Below the pieces are notes generated by a model, which was given only the letters and a program-made list of their open reading frames with translations, searched no databases and was not told the DNA's origin. Position numbers and translations under genes: made by a program. DNA of 52,764 nt from Leuconostoc gelidum subsp. gelidum KCTC 3527 (lineage in GTDB: Bacteria; Bacillota; Bacilli; Lactobacillales; Lactobacillaceae): assembly GCF_000166715.1 (NCBI RefSeq), contig NZ_AEMI01000001.1:1-52764 (forward strand), written 5' to 3'. The number at the start of each line of letters is the position of its first letter. The first letter of the stretch is position 1. Of the stretch, positions 34,444 to 44,505 are shown in pieces.

Positions 34444-34767
34444 TTAGTCGTTTTTATCTACTAAAATTTTTTTAAACAAGCGCCTTATTGGCTTGCTAAA
34501 GACAGCAGAATTCAAAACATATTGATGCCGGACGGTTGTCGTCCTTAAACCACCGGCTTTTAGCAACTCCGCTACTTCAACTGGTTTAATTGGCTCATCA
34601 GGTTGATAGCGCCAATGATTGGTTTTTAAGTCAACATGAATCACATAATAATTTTTACTATCTTTTTTAGTTGGCGCGTGAGCAATCAGCGTTTGACCAG
34701 CATACTGACCAATGTCTAATTGTCGTAAAATTTGTTGTTGTTTTGGGGTAAAATCGTTAATTAACAT
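34444..34767 (-). CDS. Unknown 107-residue protein
   Basis: A small soluble protein without a recognised family. It contains a helical start (DFTPKQQQILRQLDIGQYAG), a strand-rich middle (NYYVIHVDLKTNHWRYQPDE) and a basic C-terminus (RRLFKKILVDKND). The frame opens with TTG at 34821; ATG 34767 has AAGGA five bases upstream and is used here. It is divergent from zwf. It probably occurs only in lactic acid bacteria, but I could not check. Confidence 0.6.
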   Translation of the reverse strand: MLINDFTPKQQQILRQLDIGQYAGQTLIAHAPTKKDSKNYYVIHVDLKTNHWRYQPDEPIKPVEVAELLKAGGLRTTTVRHQYVLNSAVFSKPIRRLFKKILVDKND

Positions 34768-34871
34768 TTTTTCCTTGCTAAGCGATTGATATGATTGTGA
34801 AAACGCATACTTTCTAACCAATTTGCGTTATAATAATAGTTGAATTCAATTCTAATATTAAGGGGAACATT

Positions 34872-36332
34872 ATGGTTTCAGAAATCAAGACATTGGTAAC
34901 ATTTTTTGGCGGTACTGGTGATTTGGCAAAGCGCAAACTTTACCCATCAGTTTTCAACCTTTATAAGAAAGGCTACCTACAAGAACACTTTGCCATTGTT
35001 GGCACGGCACGTCAAGGCCTAACAGACGAAGAATTTAAGCAGTTAGTTCGCGAATCTATTGCGGACTTTACAGAAGATCAAGATCAAGCCGAGGCATTTA
35101 TTGCCCATTTCTCATACCGTGCACATGATGTCACAGATGCTGCTTCATATGCTATCTTAAAAGAAGCCATTGAAGAAGCTGCTATTAAATTTGATATTGA
35201 TGGCAACCGTATTTTTTACATGTCAGTTGCCCCTCGCTTCTTTGGCACAATTGCCAAATACTTGAAGTCTGAAGCATTGCTGGCATCAACAGGTTTCAAT
35301 CGTTTGATGATTGAAAAGCCCTTTGGTACATCATATACCACAGCCGAAGAATTGCAAAATGATTTGGAAAATGCTTTTTCCGACGACCAGTTATTCCGTA
35401 TTGATCACTATCTCGGTAAGGAAATGGTACAAAACATTGCTGCGTTACGTTTTGGTAACCCAATCTTTGATGCTGCTTGGAACAAAGACTATATTAAAAA
35501 TGTGCAAGTGACACTAGCCGAAGTTTTGGGTGTTGAAGAACGCGCTGGTTACTACGATACTACTGGTGCATTGCTAGACATGATTCAAAACCACACCATG
35601 CAAATTGTTGGTTGGTTAGCTATGGAGAAGCCTGATTCATTTAATGACAAGGACATTCGTGCTGCTAAAAATGCTGCTTTCAATGCCTTGAAAATTTATA
35701 ATGAAGAAGAAGTTAACAAATACTTCGTTCGCGCACAATACGGTGCCGGTGATTCATCTGATTTCAAACCATACCTTGAAGAACTTGATGTCCCTGCTGA
35801 TTCAAAGAACAACACGTTTATTGCCGGCGAATTACAATTTGACCTACCTCGTTGGGAAGGTGTCCCTTTCTATGTTCGTTCAGGTAAGCGTTTGGCTGCT
35901 AAACAAACACGTGTTGATATTGTCTTCAAGGCTGGAACATTTGACTTTGGTACAGCACAAGAAGCGCAAGAGTCTGTTTTGTCAATTCTAATTGATCCTA
36001 AGGGTGGCATAGAATTTAAGATTAATTCAAAGTCTGTTGAAGATTCATTCAACACACGTACAATTGATCTTGGTTGGACAATCTCAGATAAAGATAAGCA
36101 AAATACACCTGAACCATATGAACGTATGATTCATGACACAATGAATGGTGATGGATCAAACTTTGCCGACTGGAATGGCGTAGCTATTGCCTGGAAATTC
36201 GTTGATGCTATTTCAGCGGTTTATACTGCTGACAAAGCACCTCTTGAAACATATAAGTCAGGTTCAATGGGACCAGAAGCATCTGATAAGTTGCTAGCCG
36301 ATAACGGTGATACTTGGGTATTTAAGGGTTAA
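34872..36332 (+). CDS. zwf: Glucose-6-phosphate 1-dehydrogenase
   Basis: A 486-residue enzyme oxidising glucose 6-phosphate to 6-phosphogluconolactone, the entry to the phosphoketolase pathway of heterofermenters. The nucleotide loop is FFGGTGDLAKRKLYP, GTARQ (43-47) is the cofactor-choosing loop of the NAD/NADP dual enzyme, RIDHYLGKEMVQN (175-187) holds Asp177/His178, and QNHTMQ the catalytic His240. As recalled, it differs from the L. mesenteroides enzyme at scattered positions only. The start has AAGGGG upstream, and TATAAT lies at 34829-34834. A strong bidirectional terminator follows. Confidence 0.98.
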   Translation: MVSEIKTLVTFFGGTGDLAKRKLYPSVFNLYKKGYLQEHFAIVGTARQGLTDEEFKQLVRESIADFTEDQDQAEAFIAHFSYRAHDVTDAASYAILKEAIEEAAIKFDIDGNRIFYMSVAPRFFGTIAKYLKSEALLASTGFNRLMIEKPFGTSYTTAEELQNDLENAFSDDQLFRIDHYLGKEMVQNIAALRFGNPIFDAAWNKDYIKNVQVTLAEVLGVEERAGYYDTTGALLDMIQNHTMQIVGWLAMEKPDSFNDKDIRAAKNAAFNALKIYNEEEVNKYFVRAQYGAGDSSDFKPYLEELDVPADSKNNTFIAGELQFDLPRWEGVPFYVRSGKRLAAKQTRVDIVFKAGTFDFGTAQEAQESVLSILIDPKGGIEFKINSKSVEDSFNTRTIDLGWTISDKDKQNTPEPYERMIHDTMNGDGSNFADWNGVAIAWKFVDAISAVYTADKAPLETYKSGSMGPEASDKLLADNGDTWVFKG

Positions 36333-36353
36333 TTTCATCATTAATAAAATAAG

Positions 36354-36393
36354 AAAAACGCTTAAAGAGTTGAACAACTCTTTAAGCGTTTTT
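36354..36393. terminator. Bidirectional terminator of zwf and oppA
   Basis: Perfect 19-bp arms (36354-36372 and 36375-36393) around AA, with A/T tracts on both sides, between convergent zwf and oppA. Confidence 0.85.
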
Positions 36394-36481
36394 TGTGCAA
36401 TGGCCGTCTCATACAAGTTTCTTTATCTGGGAGGATAGTTATTATTGTATCAATACGCCAATTGCACGATGAGCATATTAT

Positions 36482-38347
36482 TTACTTACGTGGATTACCT
36501 GATGTAACAGGTTTACTTTGTGATACACCCAACTGCGCGTATAAGTCATTTTGTTGCGCTGCAAAGTTAGTTGTCCATCCAGTAACGCGTCCATTCACTA
36601 ATTGTACCTTAATATTAGTAGTTGTTGGAATCGTATAAGCCTGTTCGTCAACAACTAACTTCTGGAATTGCTTGATATTCTTAACAAGACTTGCCTCTGA
36701 TGTGGCTGTTTGTGTATCAGATAAATTCTGAGTTAACTCCTTTGAAACAACATGACCGAAGTTATAAGGTGCAGACTTGCTCCATAACTGATCAAATGTT
36801 GGCACAGTTCCCTCTGACCAACCACCATCAGTAATATCCCAATTGTTATTATTGCCATCTACTACAATTGATTGCCAAGTAGAGGGATCTACCAATTTAT
36901 CTTGGTACAATTTAACTTCAATACCTGCTTTTTTCCATGCTTCGATGTAAGCTTTAGTTGAGGCTTCAGATGTTGTGTTTCCTGAACGTGCTAAGTAAAC
37001 TAGACTTAGGCGCTTACCATCTTTAGCATAATACCCAGCTGAATCTTTTTTATAACCTGATTTTTCAAGTAAGCTACCAGCTTTCTTGATATCACCAGAT
37101 GATTTTTGCTGATATCCTTGAACATTGTTATTATAGAACATCTTTTTAGATTCATTCTTTGAAACAAGAGTATCAGCGGTTACACTCAAACCATTCCCAT
37201 ATTTTTTAACCACATCTCCAACATTCTCTGCATAACCAACGGCTTTACGAACATTAACATCTTGCAAAGGTGTTTGGCGATCCTGTACGTTTTCACTAGT
37301 TTTTGAGTTGAGATGTCCCAAATTAAAGTAAAGTTCCCAATAACCGCTATCATAATATCCTGTTGACGCGTAACCTTTATCATTATTGTATTTCGATAAT
37401 ACAGGATTATTAGTCCCATCTTTCCAAAGGGAAGCCGGCGCTTTTGTCACAATATCGAATTTCTGCTTTGATAAGTCGTTCTCAAGCTTTGTTTGATCTT
37501 GGTTAACATAATACGTTATCGTATTTAGTTTAGGTTTCTTACCCCAATAGTCAGAATTTTTAACATATTTAACTGTTGAATCTGACGAGACTGATGCCAC
37601 TTTGAATGGTCCAAAGGATAGTGGATTCTTTGTCACTTTTTCAGAAGTAGCCAAGTCCTTAGACTTGACATCTTTCAAATCATGATATGGTAAGGCATAA
37701 GCAGGTACCCCATCACCCCAATCGACTGCGGCTGGTAGCGTTGTATATGAGACAGTTAATTGCTTACCCGCTTTACCATCGTCCAACTTCACACCAGAAA
37801 TGTCTTTTGCCTTACCATTTTGATAATCACTTAAACCTTTAATAGCTGTATAAGCTTGTGTAAAATTACCAGAAGCGACTTTATTTGTTGCCAGTGTCTG
37901 CAATGAAAACAATACGTCTTGTGCTGTAACGTCTTTACCATCTGACCATTTTAAATCATCACGAAGTTTAATTGTCACCGTTTTTGCATCTTTATCAACT
38001 GTAACTTTAGCTGGACCATCGTTTGTCAGCTTACCATCTTTATCAACATAGAAAAGCGTGTTTTTCCCTGCAGGATCAAGTTGCTCTTGTGCAGCTGACC
38101 ACTGTGCCAATTCCGAATAACCAGCAAAAGACACGGGATCAGATGCATTACCAGGATAACTAACCGTTAAACTACCATTTTTGATAGCTGATTTTGAGTT
38201 TTTATAGTCTCCTTTAAACGATCCAACATCAACTGCTTTAGCTGTTGATGTGTGATTTGATGTTGTCGCAACTAATGCCCAAGTAGCTCCAGCGACTATG
38301 ACTAGGCCACCAACACCAAAGCCTATTTTCTTTCCCGTACTAACCAT
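36482..38347 (-). CDS. oppA: Oligopeptide-binding protein OppA, without lipobox
   Basis: A 621-residue family 5 solute-binding protein that captures peptides for the OppBCDF transporter. The core shows DDLKWSDGKDVTAQDVLFSL and VNVRKAVGYAENV, typical of OppA. The N-terminus (KKIGFGVGGLVIVAGATWALVATT) is a hydrophobic signal or anchor, but no cysteine is present near it, so it is not a standard lipoprotein. Cleavage at AKA or retention as a membrane anchor is possible. The frame opens at 38365; ATG 38347 has GAGGAGG at good distance. It has its own promoter besides the operon. Confidence 0.92.
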   Translation of the reverse strand: MVSTGKKIGFGVGGLVIVAGATWALVATTSNHTSTAKAVDVGSFKGDYKNSKSAIKNGSLTVSYPGNASDPVSFAGYSELAQWSAAQEQLDPAGKNTLFYVDKDGKLTNDGPAKVTVDKDAKTVTIKLRDDLKWSDGKDVTAQDVLFSLQTLATNKVASGNFTQAYTAIKGLSDYQNGKAKDISGVKLDDGKAGKQLTVSYTTLPAAVDWGDGVPAYALPYHDLKDVKSKDLATSEKVTKNPLSFGPFKVASVSSDSTVKYVKNSDYWGKKPKLNTITYYVNQDQTKLENDLSKQKFDIVTKAPASLWKDGTNNPVLSKYNNDKGYASTGYYDSGYWELYFNLGHLNSKTSENVQDRQTPLQDVNVRKAVGYAENVGDVVKKYGNGLSVTADTLVSKNESKKMFYNNNVQGYQQKSSGDIKKAGSLLEKSGYKKDSAGYYAKDGKRLSLVYLARSGNTTSEASTKAYIEAWKKAGIEVKLYQDKLVDPSTWQSIVVDGNNNNWDITDGGWSEGTVPTFDQLWSKSAPYNFGHVVSKELTQNLSDTQTATSEASLVKNIKQFQKLVVDEQAYTIPTTTNIKVQLVNGRVTGWTTNFAAQQNDLYAQLGVSQSKPVTSGNPRK

Positions 38348-38419
38348 GTAAAAACGCCTCCTCATATATCATGAAATTAAACATACAATCAATCTAGTTC
38401 TCAAAAATAAACTATTATA

Positions 38420-38447
38420 AATATATCATTATAAAATTATTTGTCAA
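38420..38447 (-). promoter_or_regulatory. Internal promoter for oppA
   Basis: Minus strand: -35 TTGACA (38442-38447), 16-base spacer, -10 TATATT (38420-38425). It would give extra binding protein relative to the membrane parts. Confidence 0.6.
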
Positions 38448-38481
38448 CATTAAATTTTAATCTTAATCTAATGTTTTAAAT

Positions 38482-39372
38482 TCAAGACACAGATTGTCTC
38501 TGATCTATTGCGCGACGAGCAACTTGTCCAAGAACTACAATACCAAAAGTCAAAATAATTAATACTAATGTTACCGGAATCCATAACCACCATTGTGTAT
38601 AAACTGATGATGCCGAACTACCACTCAAAACTGTTAACATTGTACCCAATGAACTTGTACCATGCTTCAATCCAAATCCTAAATACGTCAAACTAGTCTC
38701 AATACCAATTGAACCTGCCAAGGTTAACGCAAAATCAGAAATAACTGTTGATGAGATATTTGGGAAAATACCAGTAAATAGAATTTTATACCAAGGTGTA
38801 CCAGAAATTTTAGCTGCCTGAACATAATCTCTATTGACCTCAGATAACGTTAACGTACGAATTAATCGTACATTTGGTGGCCAACTCAGTACCGCTAGAA
38901 TTAAAATCAAACTCCAAATTGACAAGCCCTTTGCCGTAGAAAAAATAATAGCCAAAATCATCAGTAGCGGCATGACCAACCAAAAATCAATCAGCCGCAT
39001 AGCAATCCAATCAATCCAGCCACCAAAATATCCGATAATCATTCCAAAAGTAACTGAAATAATTGTAATCAGGATTGCTACGCCAAAGCCGATAATGAGT
39101 GAATTGCTAGCTGAAGCAATTAACGTCAAAACAAAGTCAGCGCCCGAATTCGTAGTCCCAAGAATATGACCATTAGTTAATGGTGGTAAGTTAGCACTTA
39201 AAATATTACTCATCGTGCCAATATCAGTTGGTACAAAAATTTGACCAATAATAATAAACAGAAAAAGCACAATCAATAGTATTGTGGCTAATAAGGCTAA
39301 ATTATCTTTCTCTAGTTCACGCCAAAAATTTTTAATAAATTTCGATCCAAATCGCTGTTTCTTAATTTCCAT
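38482..39372 (-). CDS. oppC: Oligopeptide ABC transporter permease OppC
   Basis: A 296-residue permease with six segments; an N-terminal segment precedes the BPD_transp_1 domain. The EAA loop QAAKISGTPWYKILFTGIFP is present at about 185-205. It pairs with OppB to form the channel. The frame opens at ATG 39378; the ATG six bases later (39372) has GGGGG at eight bases, better spacing, so I use it. It lies directly after oppB. Confidence 0.92.
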   Translation of the reverse strand: MEIKKQRFGSKFIKNFWRELEKDNLALLATILLIVLFLFIIIGQIFVPTDIGTMSNILSANLPPLTNGHILGTTNSGADFVLTLIASASNSLIIGFGVAILITIISVTFGMIIGYFGGWIDWIAMRLIDFWLVMPLLMILAIIFSTAKGLSIWSLILILAVLSWPPNVRLIRTLTLSEVNRDYVQAAKISGTPWYKILFTGIFPNISSTVISDFALTLAGSIGIETSLTYLGFGLKHGTSSLGTMLTVLSGSSASSVYTQWWLWIPVTLVLIILTFGIVVLGQVARRAIDQRQSVS

Positions 39373-39384
39373 GTCCATGTCCCC

Positions 39385-40350
39385 CTACTTCACTCGAACG
39401 CGAGGATCAACCCACGCTGAGATAATATCCGACAATAGGCCACCTAATAATGCTAATACACCTTGAAGTAGCATTAACGCTGTAATGACAGTATAATCAC
39501 GACCACTCAACGCTTGAACAAACAATGCACCTAATCCAGGATAACCAAAAACAGTTTCAGCAAAAATTGCGCCACCTAAAATACCAGTTATTGAGTATCC
39601 AATGCCTGAAGCAATTGGCAAAAAAGCGTTTCGTAAGATGTGTTTTCTAAAGACGTCTTTTATTTGGACACCCTTAGCACGCGCTGTTCGCACATAATCT
39701 TGCGCTTGTTGATCCAATAAATTTGAACGTAAATATTGGAAAATGCTATTAGTACTAAACACAGCAATCGTTAAAGCTGGCAAAAAGGCATATCTTAAAT
39801 TACTAAAAAAATTCGTGGTAAAACTTTGTGTATCGTCAATACCTGTCCCAGAACTTGGAAATATTGGAATAATGTAAACAAACAAAACCATCATCACAAA
39901 ATAAAAAACAAACGATGGGACAGCCGATGTCATCGTGTTCCATACAATTAGAATACGATCAATGATTTTATTTTCGTTACGTGCAGCTAATAACGCTTGC
40001 GAAATTGACAAAACATAAGTTAATACGGCTGCAATGATTCCCATTGACAGAGTTGGCCATATGCGTTGACCAATAATACGTGTCACCGTCCAACCTTTAT
40101 TAACAACATATGAGGTGCCTAAATCCCCATGTATTACATTACCAACCCATTTAACATATTGCTGATACCATGGCAAATCCAGACCAGCAGCGTGACGCAT
40201 TCTTGCAATTGTTGCGGGATCAGAATTAGGATTTAAGCTCCCATAAAATGGATCCCCAGGCATTAATTGCGCTAACATAAAAATTAAAATAGAAACCAAA
40301 ATTAACTGTGGAATCATAATTAACACACGCCTTAAAATTGTTCGCCACAT
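39385..40350 (-). CDS. oppB: Oligopeptide ABC transporter permease OppB
   Basis: A 321-residue six-segment permease. The N-terminus MWRTILRRVLIMIPQLILVS and LMPGDPF are typical of OppB/DppB, and the EAA loop TARAKGVQIKDVFRKHILRN lies at about 222-241. GGGAG is seven bases upstream. It starts two bases after the oppF stop. It forms the translocation pore with OppC. Confidence 0.93.
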   Translation of the reverse strand: MWRTILRRVLIMIPQLILVSILIFMLAQLMPGDPFYGSLNPNSDPATIARMRHAAGLDLPWYQQYVKWVGNVIHGDLGTSYVVNKGWTVTRIIGQRIWPTLSMGIIAAVLTYVLSISQALLAARNENKIIDRILIVWNTMTSAVPSFVFYFVMMVLFVYIIPIFPSSGTGIDDTQSFTTNFFSNLRYAFLPALTIAVFSTNSIFQYLRSNLLDQQAQDYVRTARAKGVQIKDVFRKHILRNAFLPIASGIGYSITGILGGAIFAETVFGYPGLGALFVQALSGRDYTVITALMLLQGVLALLGGLLSDIISAWVDPRVRVK

Positions 40351-40352
40351 AA

Positions 40353-41342
40353 TTATGCTCCCTCTTTCTTAAGTGCCACGTAGTGAGTTTTTGTAATCGG
40401 TTCTAAATCATATGCACGATCTCTCAGACCATCTTGTTGGTAATAAGCATCCTTATTTTGTGTAAATTCAGATTCAATCCGTTTACGATAAGCTCTCTTT
40501 TCGTCACGTTTACTGACATCTAAACTTGGTATCGCAGATAATAATCGTTTGGTATAAATATGCTGCGCATCATTAAAAATGTCATTTGTCGTGCCCATTT
40601 CGACAAAACGACCATTATGCATAATTGCAATGTTATCAGTCATGTACTTCACCACACCTAAATCATGAGAAATAAATAAGAAACTAATGCCATATTCTCG
40701 TTGGATTTTTTTCATAAAATTCAATACTTGTGCTTGAACTGATAAATCTAATGCTGATACAGGTTCATCAGCAACAATTAACCGAGGATTTGTTGCCAAT
40801 GCACGAGCAACGCCTATACGTTGTCGCTGCCCTCCCGAAAACTGAAATGGGTATTGTGCTACTGTCTGAGCAGGTAACCCAACAATTTTTAATAGCGCCA
40901 AAACACGTTCATTAATTTTTGTTTGATCAAATGACCTTTCCCCATCATAGCCTGCGCCAATAACATTGGGCACGCCAAAATTTTTAAGTGGTTCAGCAAT
41001 GATCTCACCAATTGTTTTCCTTGGGTTCAAGCTTGACTGGCTATCTTGGAAAACCATCTGTACGTCTTTGTTATAATTTATAGCTTTTTTCTGTTTATTC
41101 GTTGTCACTTCATGACCTTCGAATAAAATTTTTCCACTAGTAGGGTCTTCAAGTCCAACTAGCGATTTCCCAATAGTTGTTTTACCAGAACCAGATTCAC
41201 CAACAAGACCATAGGTTTGGCCTGATTCAATTGTGAATGAAATATTGTCTACTGCTTTGATATTGTCTGTTACACGGTTAAAAAAACCTGTTCTTATTGG
41301 ATAATATACTTTTAAATTTTCTATTCGGACTAACTCACTCAT
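40353..41342 (-). CDS. oppF: Oligopeptide ABC transporter ATPase OppF
   Basis: A 329-residue ATP-binding subunit. Walker A is GESGSGKTT, the signature [15 protein letters not shown], Walker [13 protein letters not shown] and the switch SHDLG. The C-terminal extension includes the oligopeptide/dipeptide transporter region ([13 protein letters not shown]). The N-terminal [11 protein letters not shown] is OppF-like. It works as a pair with OppD. The start is preceded by GAGGG. Confidence 0.93.
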   Translation of the reverse strand: MSELVRIENLKVYYPIRTGFFNRVTDNIKAVDNISFTIESGQTYGLVGESGSGKTTIGKSLVGLEDPTSGKILFEGHEVTTNKQKKAINYNKDVQMVFQDSQSSLNPRKTIGEIIAEPLKNFGVPNVIGAGYDGERSFDQTKINERVLALLKIVGLPAQTVAQYPFQFSGGQRQRIGVARALATNPRLIVADEPVSALDLSVQAQVLNFMKKIQREYGISFLFISHDLGVVKYMTDNIAIMHNGRFVEMGTTNDIFNDAQHIYTKRLLSAIPSLDVSKRDEKRAYRKRIESEFTQNKDAYYQQDGLRDRAYDLEPITKTHYVALKKEGA

Positions 41343-41357
41343 TACCGCACCCTCTTC

Positions 41358-42353
41358 TTAAAGATCTTCCAAAAATTCAAAATTTTGCCACGCATTGCCA
41401 CGTACATAATGTCCATCACTAACTTTTTGTAATTTTTCATCCACAGTTGCCTCGACTTCAGCTTTGTCTAACCAAGGTACACGCTTCAAAAACAAGTCTT
41501 TACTATGATCCATATCTTTTAAAGCTGGAACGGTACCAGGAATAGCATATAATTCGTCCCCAGAATTCACTTCTGATGGATCTGCACGCAATAATGACCG
41601 CGTGTACGGATGTTTTGGATGATTGAAAAGATCTGACACGCGAGCCTGCTCGACAATTTGTCCCGCATACATGACGGTAACCGTATCAGCCATTTCAGCA
41701 ACAACCCCTAAATCATGTGTAATTAATAAGATTCCTGCGTTCTTTTTTTGTTGAATTTCTTTGATTAGATCTAATATTTGCGCTTGAATTGTTGCATCCA
41801 AAGCGGTTGTTGGTTCATCAGCAATAATCAAATCTGGTTCATTAGCTAACGCAATTGCAATCATAACACGTTGCCGCATACCACCTGAAAGCTCATGTGG
41901 ATATTGTTGGGAAACACGCTGGACATCAACAATGCCAACATCTGAAATTAATTTTTGTACACGTTGTTTCACTTTTTTTGACTGTTTATCATGAACAGTG
42001 ATGGCTTCAGCTATTTGATCTCCAATTTTCATCAAAGGATTTAAACTGGACAACGGATCTTGAAAAATCATGCCCACAGACACACCACGATATGCATCAA
42101 ACTGTCTTTCACTCAAACCAATCAACTCATTATCATTTAACTTAATAGATCCGGTTACTCGGGTTTGATCTGAATTATGTAATCCCATCACGCTCATTGC
42201 AAACGTTGATTTACCAGAACCAGACTCTCCAACTAGAGCTACCACTTCACCATGTTTAATTGATATGTTTAATTTATGAATCGCTGTCTGATATTGTCCA
42301 TCTATTCTAAAATCGACAGATACATTCTTAGCTTCTAATAATTTACCATCCAT
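41358..42353 (-). CDS. oppD: Oligopeptide ABC transporter ATPase OppD
   Basis: A 331-residue ATP-binding subunit. Walker A is GESGSGKST, the signature LSGGMRQRVMIAIAL, Walker B LIIADEPTTALD and the switch THDLG, with a C-terminal PYTRSLLRADP region. It is the first gene of oppDFBCA, behind its own promoter. The start has AAAGG upstream. Confidence 0.93.
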   Translation of the reverse strand: MDGKLLEAKNVSVDFRIDGQYQTAIHKLNISIKHGEVVALVGESGSGKSTFAMSVMGLHNSDQTRVTGSIKLNDNELIGLSERQFDAYRGVSVGMIFQDPLSSLNPLMKIGDQIAEAITVHDKQSKKVKQRVQKLISDVGIVDVQRVSQQYPHELSGGMRQRVMIAIALANEPDLIIADEPTTALDATIQAQILDLIKEIQQKKNAGILLITHDLGVVAEMADTVTVMYAGQIVEQARVSDLFNHPKHPYTRSLLRADPSEVNSGDELYAIPGTVPALKDMDHSKDLFLKRVPWLDKAEVEATVDEKLQKVSDGHYVRGNAWQNFEFLEDL

Positions 42354-42382
42354 TTTATAACCTTCTTTTCTTATATTATAAA

Positions 42383-42411
42383 ATTATATCATTTGTTTTT
42401 AATATTTCCAA
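42383..42411 (-). promoter_or_regulatory. Promoter of the opp operon
   Basis: Minus strand: -35 TTGGAA (42406-42411), 17-base spacer, -10 TATAAT (42383-42388), 30 bases before the oppD start. Confidence 0.65.
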
Positions 42412-42443
42412 TTATATTGTAAAAAAAATAATATGCACGATGT

Positions 42444-42486
42444 AAAAAAGGAGTTGATTCCTTTGAAATATGGAATCAACCCCTTT
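42444..42486 (-). terminator. Terminator of the glycerophosphodiesterase gene
   Basis: Fifteen-bp arms with one mismatch, AAAGGAGTTGATTCC (42447-42461) and GGAATCAACCCCTTT (42472-42486), followed by six T on the minus strand. Confidence 0.8.
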
Positions 42487-42573
42487 GACAACTATATTAT
42501 AATGTAAATTCTAAAGAAGTCGCAGCTTCAGAAACTAAAATCGTCTATTCATGCCCAACTTATCTATAAGGCT

Positions 42574-44376
42574 TCATCCTAAACCTGCAACATAATAAAG
42601 TAACTTATCAGAATATGTGATATGGTTAGCATCTGTCATTGCTCGCCCCACAGCCGGCATATTGTCAGTTATAACACCGTCTGCACCAAAATACATCATA
42701 CGTAAAATTGATTTTTTATCATTTGGTGTCCAAACAAATACTTTTTTTCTTTCATTGTGTGCTGTTTGAATAAAATGCTTGTTCACGGTACTAAATTCGA
42801 CCGTATAAAAATCGGAATGTGAAATTGGCGGACCGATGAGATTGAACGGTAAAATATACCCTGCCTTAACAGTTGGTGCAATCTTTTTAACATCTTCTAT
42901 TAACTCAAAATTTAATGATTGAATCATATAATCATTTTCTTGAATATCTTTTTGATATTTTCGCATGAATCTTGCAACTAGTTGCGTATTATCTTTATTT
43001 GGCGTTTTCAACTCAATTAAGAGCTTTTGATGGATTGCTTTTGCAGCTTTTAAGTAATCATCGAATGATTCAATGGGTTGTACCTGATTATTTTCATGCA
43101 CCTTAAGTTTGGTTAACGCGCTTAAGTTCATATTCTTTGGTGTATTATTCACACCAGTTAATTGTTTTAAATTAAAATCATGGAAAACGACAAATTGATT
43201 GTCCTTGGTTAATTGAACATCCATCTCCACGTAATCAGGATGATATTGTGCCGTCCTATTCATTGCAGAAATGCTGTTTTGAACACCATTTTTCTCAGAA
43301 ACACCTCGATGTGACACACTTATTGGCTTAGAAATATCAACTGATTTCAAATAATTAAAGTTATAGCCACCAACAATCACTGCACTCATAATACCCAAAA
43401 CAATATAAAGTGGTGCACTTAAACGGTTTGCAAAATTTTTGTGATACACGCTACTAAACAAACTATCAGGTTTTTTGATAGCGGACAAAGCATTGTTCTT
43501 TGACATGAAATCAATAATAACAAGAAACATCCCTACGGTTGTTACTGCTATGTTGATCAAGATTATGATTTGTAATAGCGTCATAATAACTGCAGCACTA
43601 ACTACTGTATATGAATGACTATATTGTTCCACTAGTTTTTGAATACCAATTAAACTAGCAATACTTACTGAAGAAAATAGGAGCATCCCAAACCCAATAA
43701 CCGCCAATCTCAGAAGTATCGTCACAAATTTTCTACGTGTGATCGTCAAACTACTTTTAATTGCCTCGCCTATCGACAAATCATTTAATATAAGGTTTGG
43801 TAATACGAATATTAGTCGTACACCAATATAGGTTAGTAAAATATATACTAAAATAAACGCGCCAACAACAATGAAGCGATGATCAAAAATGTAATCCATC
43901 AGAAATGCCGGGATTTTTACTTTTGATAGCAGATTCGAACTATAACTCACCCCACCTAACGGTAATATGAGTACAAGATAAAACAAGAAAAACAAGCCAG
44001 TACTGATGCCAACTTTTCGAAGTTGTCTCAAGGTAATCACTAATAGTTGACGCACACTAACAGGTTGTTTAGTTTGAATAAAATAAACACTGATCAACAA
44101 AAAAGCAAATTCAAAAAACGATAATAAAATGGATAAAATAAAAATACCAATCAAAGCCAGAAATACGAGGGGTTGTTGCCGCATCATTGTGCCCAAATTA
44201 TTTAACGATAAATAGTTAATCTGACTTATCTTTAAAATAAATTGACTCGATTCCCCCAATATTGGTAACAATATAAAAATAAACAAGGCGTGTACAGCAA
44301 ACACACTCTTTAGATAACTTTTACTATGCCATAGAAATTCAACAGAATCTTTAATCTTTAAGCGAATATATTGCAT
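42574..44376 (-). CDS. Membrane-anchored glycerophosphodiester phosphodiesterase
   Basis: A 600-residue two-part protein. Residues 1-330 form a multi-pass membrane domain (about seven to eight segments, GDPD membrane-domain type). Residues about 345-600 form a GDPD catalytic domain with SHRG, QNSISA, EMDVQL, FHDFNL and ELKTP, the metal and catalytic residues of the family. It would hydrolyse glycerophosphodiesters, perhaps from lipoteichoic acid or phospholipids, outside the membrane. The frame opens at 44409; ATG 44376 has AGGAG eight bases upstream. It is a single gene with a terminator after it. Confidence 0.88.
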   Translation of the reverse strand: MQYIRLKIKDSVEFLWHSKSYLKSVFAVHALFIFILLPILGESSQFILKISQINYLSLNNLGTMMRQQPLVFLALIGIFILSILLSFFEFAFLLISVYFIQTKQPVSVRQLLVITLRQLRKVGISTGLFFLFYLVLILPLGGVSYSSNLLSKVKIPAFLMDYIFDHRFIVVGAFILVYILLTYIGVRLIFVLPNLILNDLSIGEAIKSSLTITRRKFVTILLRLAVIGFGMLLFSSVSIASLIGIQKLVEQYSHSYTVVSAAVIMTLLQIIILINIAVTTVGMFLVIIDFMSKNNALSAIKKPDSLFSSVYHKNFANRLSAPLYIVLGIMSAVIVGGYNFNYLKSVDISKPISVSHRGVSEKNGVQNSISAMNRTAQYHPDYVEMDVQLTKDNQFVVFHDFNLKQLTGVNNTPKNMNLSALTKLKVHENNQVQPIESFDDYLKAAKAIHQKLLIELKTPNKDNTQLVARFMRKYQKDIQENDYMIQSLNFELIEDVKKIAPTVKAGYILPFNLIGPPISHSDFYTVEFSTVNKHFIQTAHNERKKVFVWTPNDKKSILRMMYFGADGVITDNMPAVGRAMTDANHITYSDKLLYYVAGLG

Positions 44377-44505
44377 TAAAATTCTCCTAAATTTGATTAT
44401 ATATGACAATTAAAAGACAGTCCACCTAATTTTTTGTTGCACATAAACAATTTAGAACATGCTTTTTTAATAAATCACAACAACACACCATAGGATGTGT
44501 TGTGT

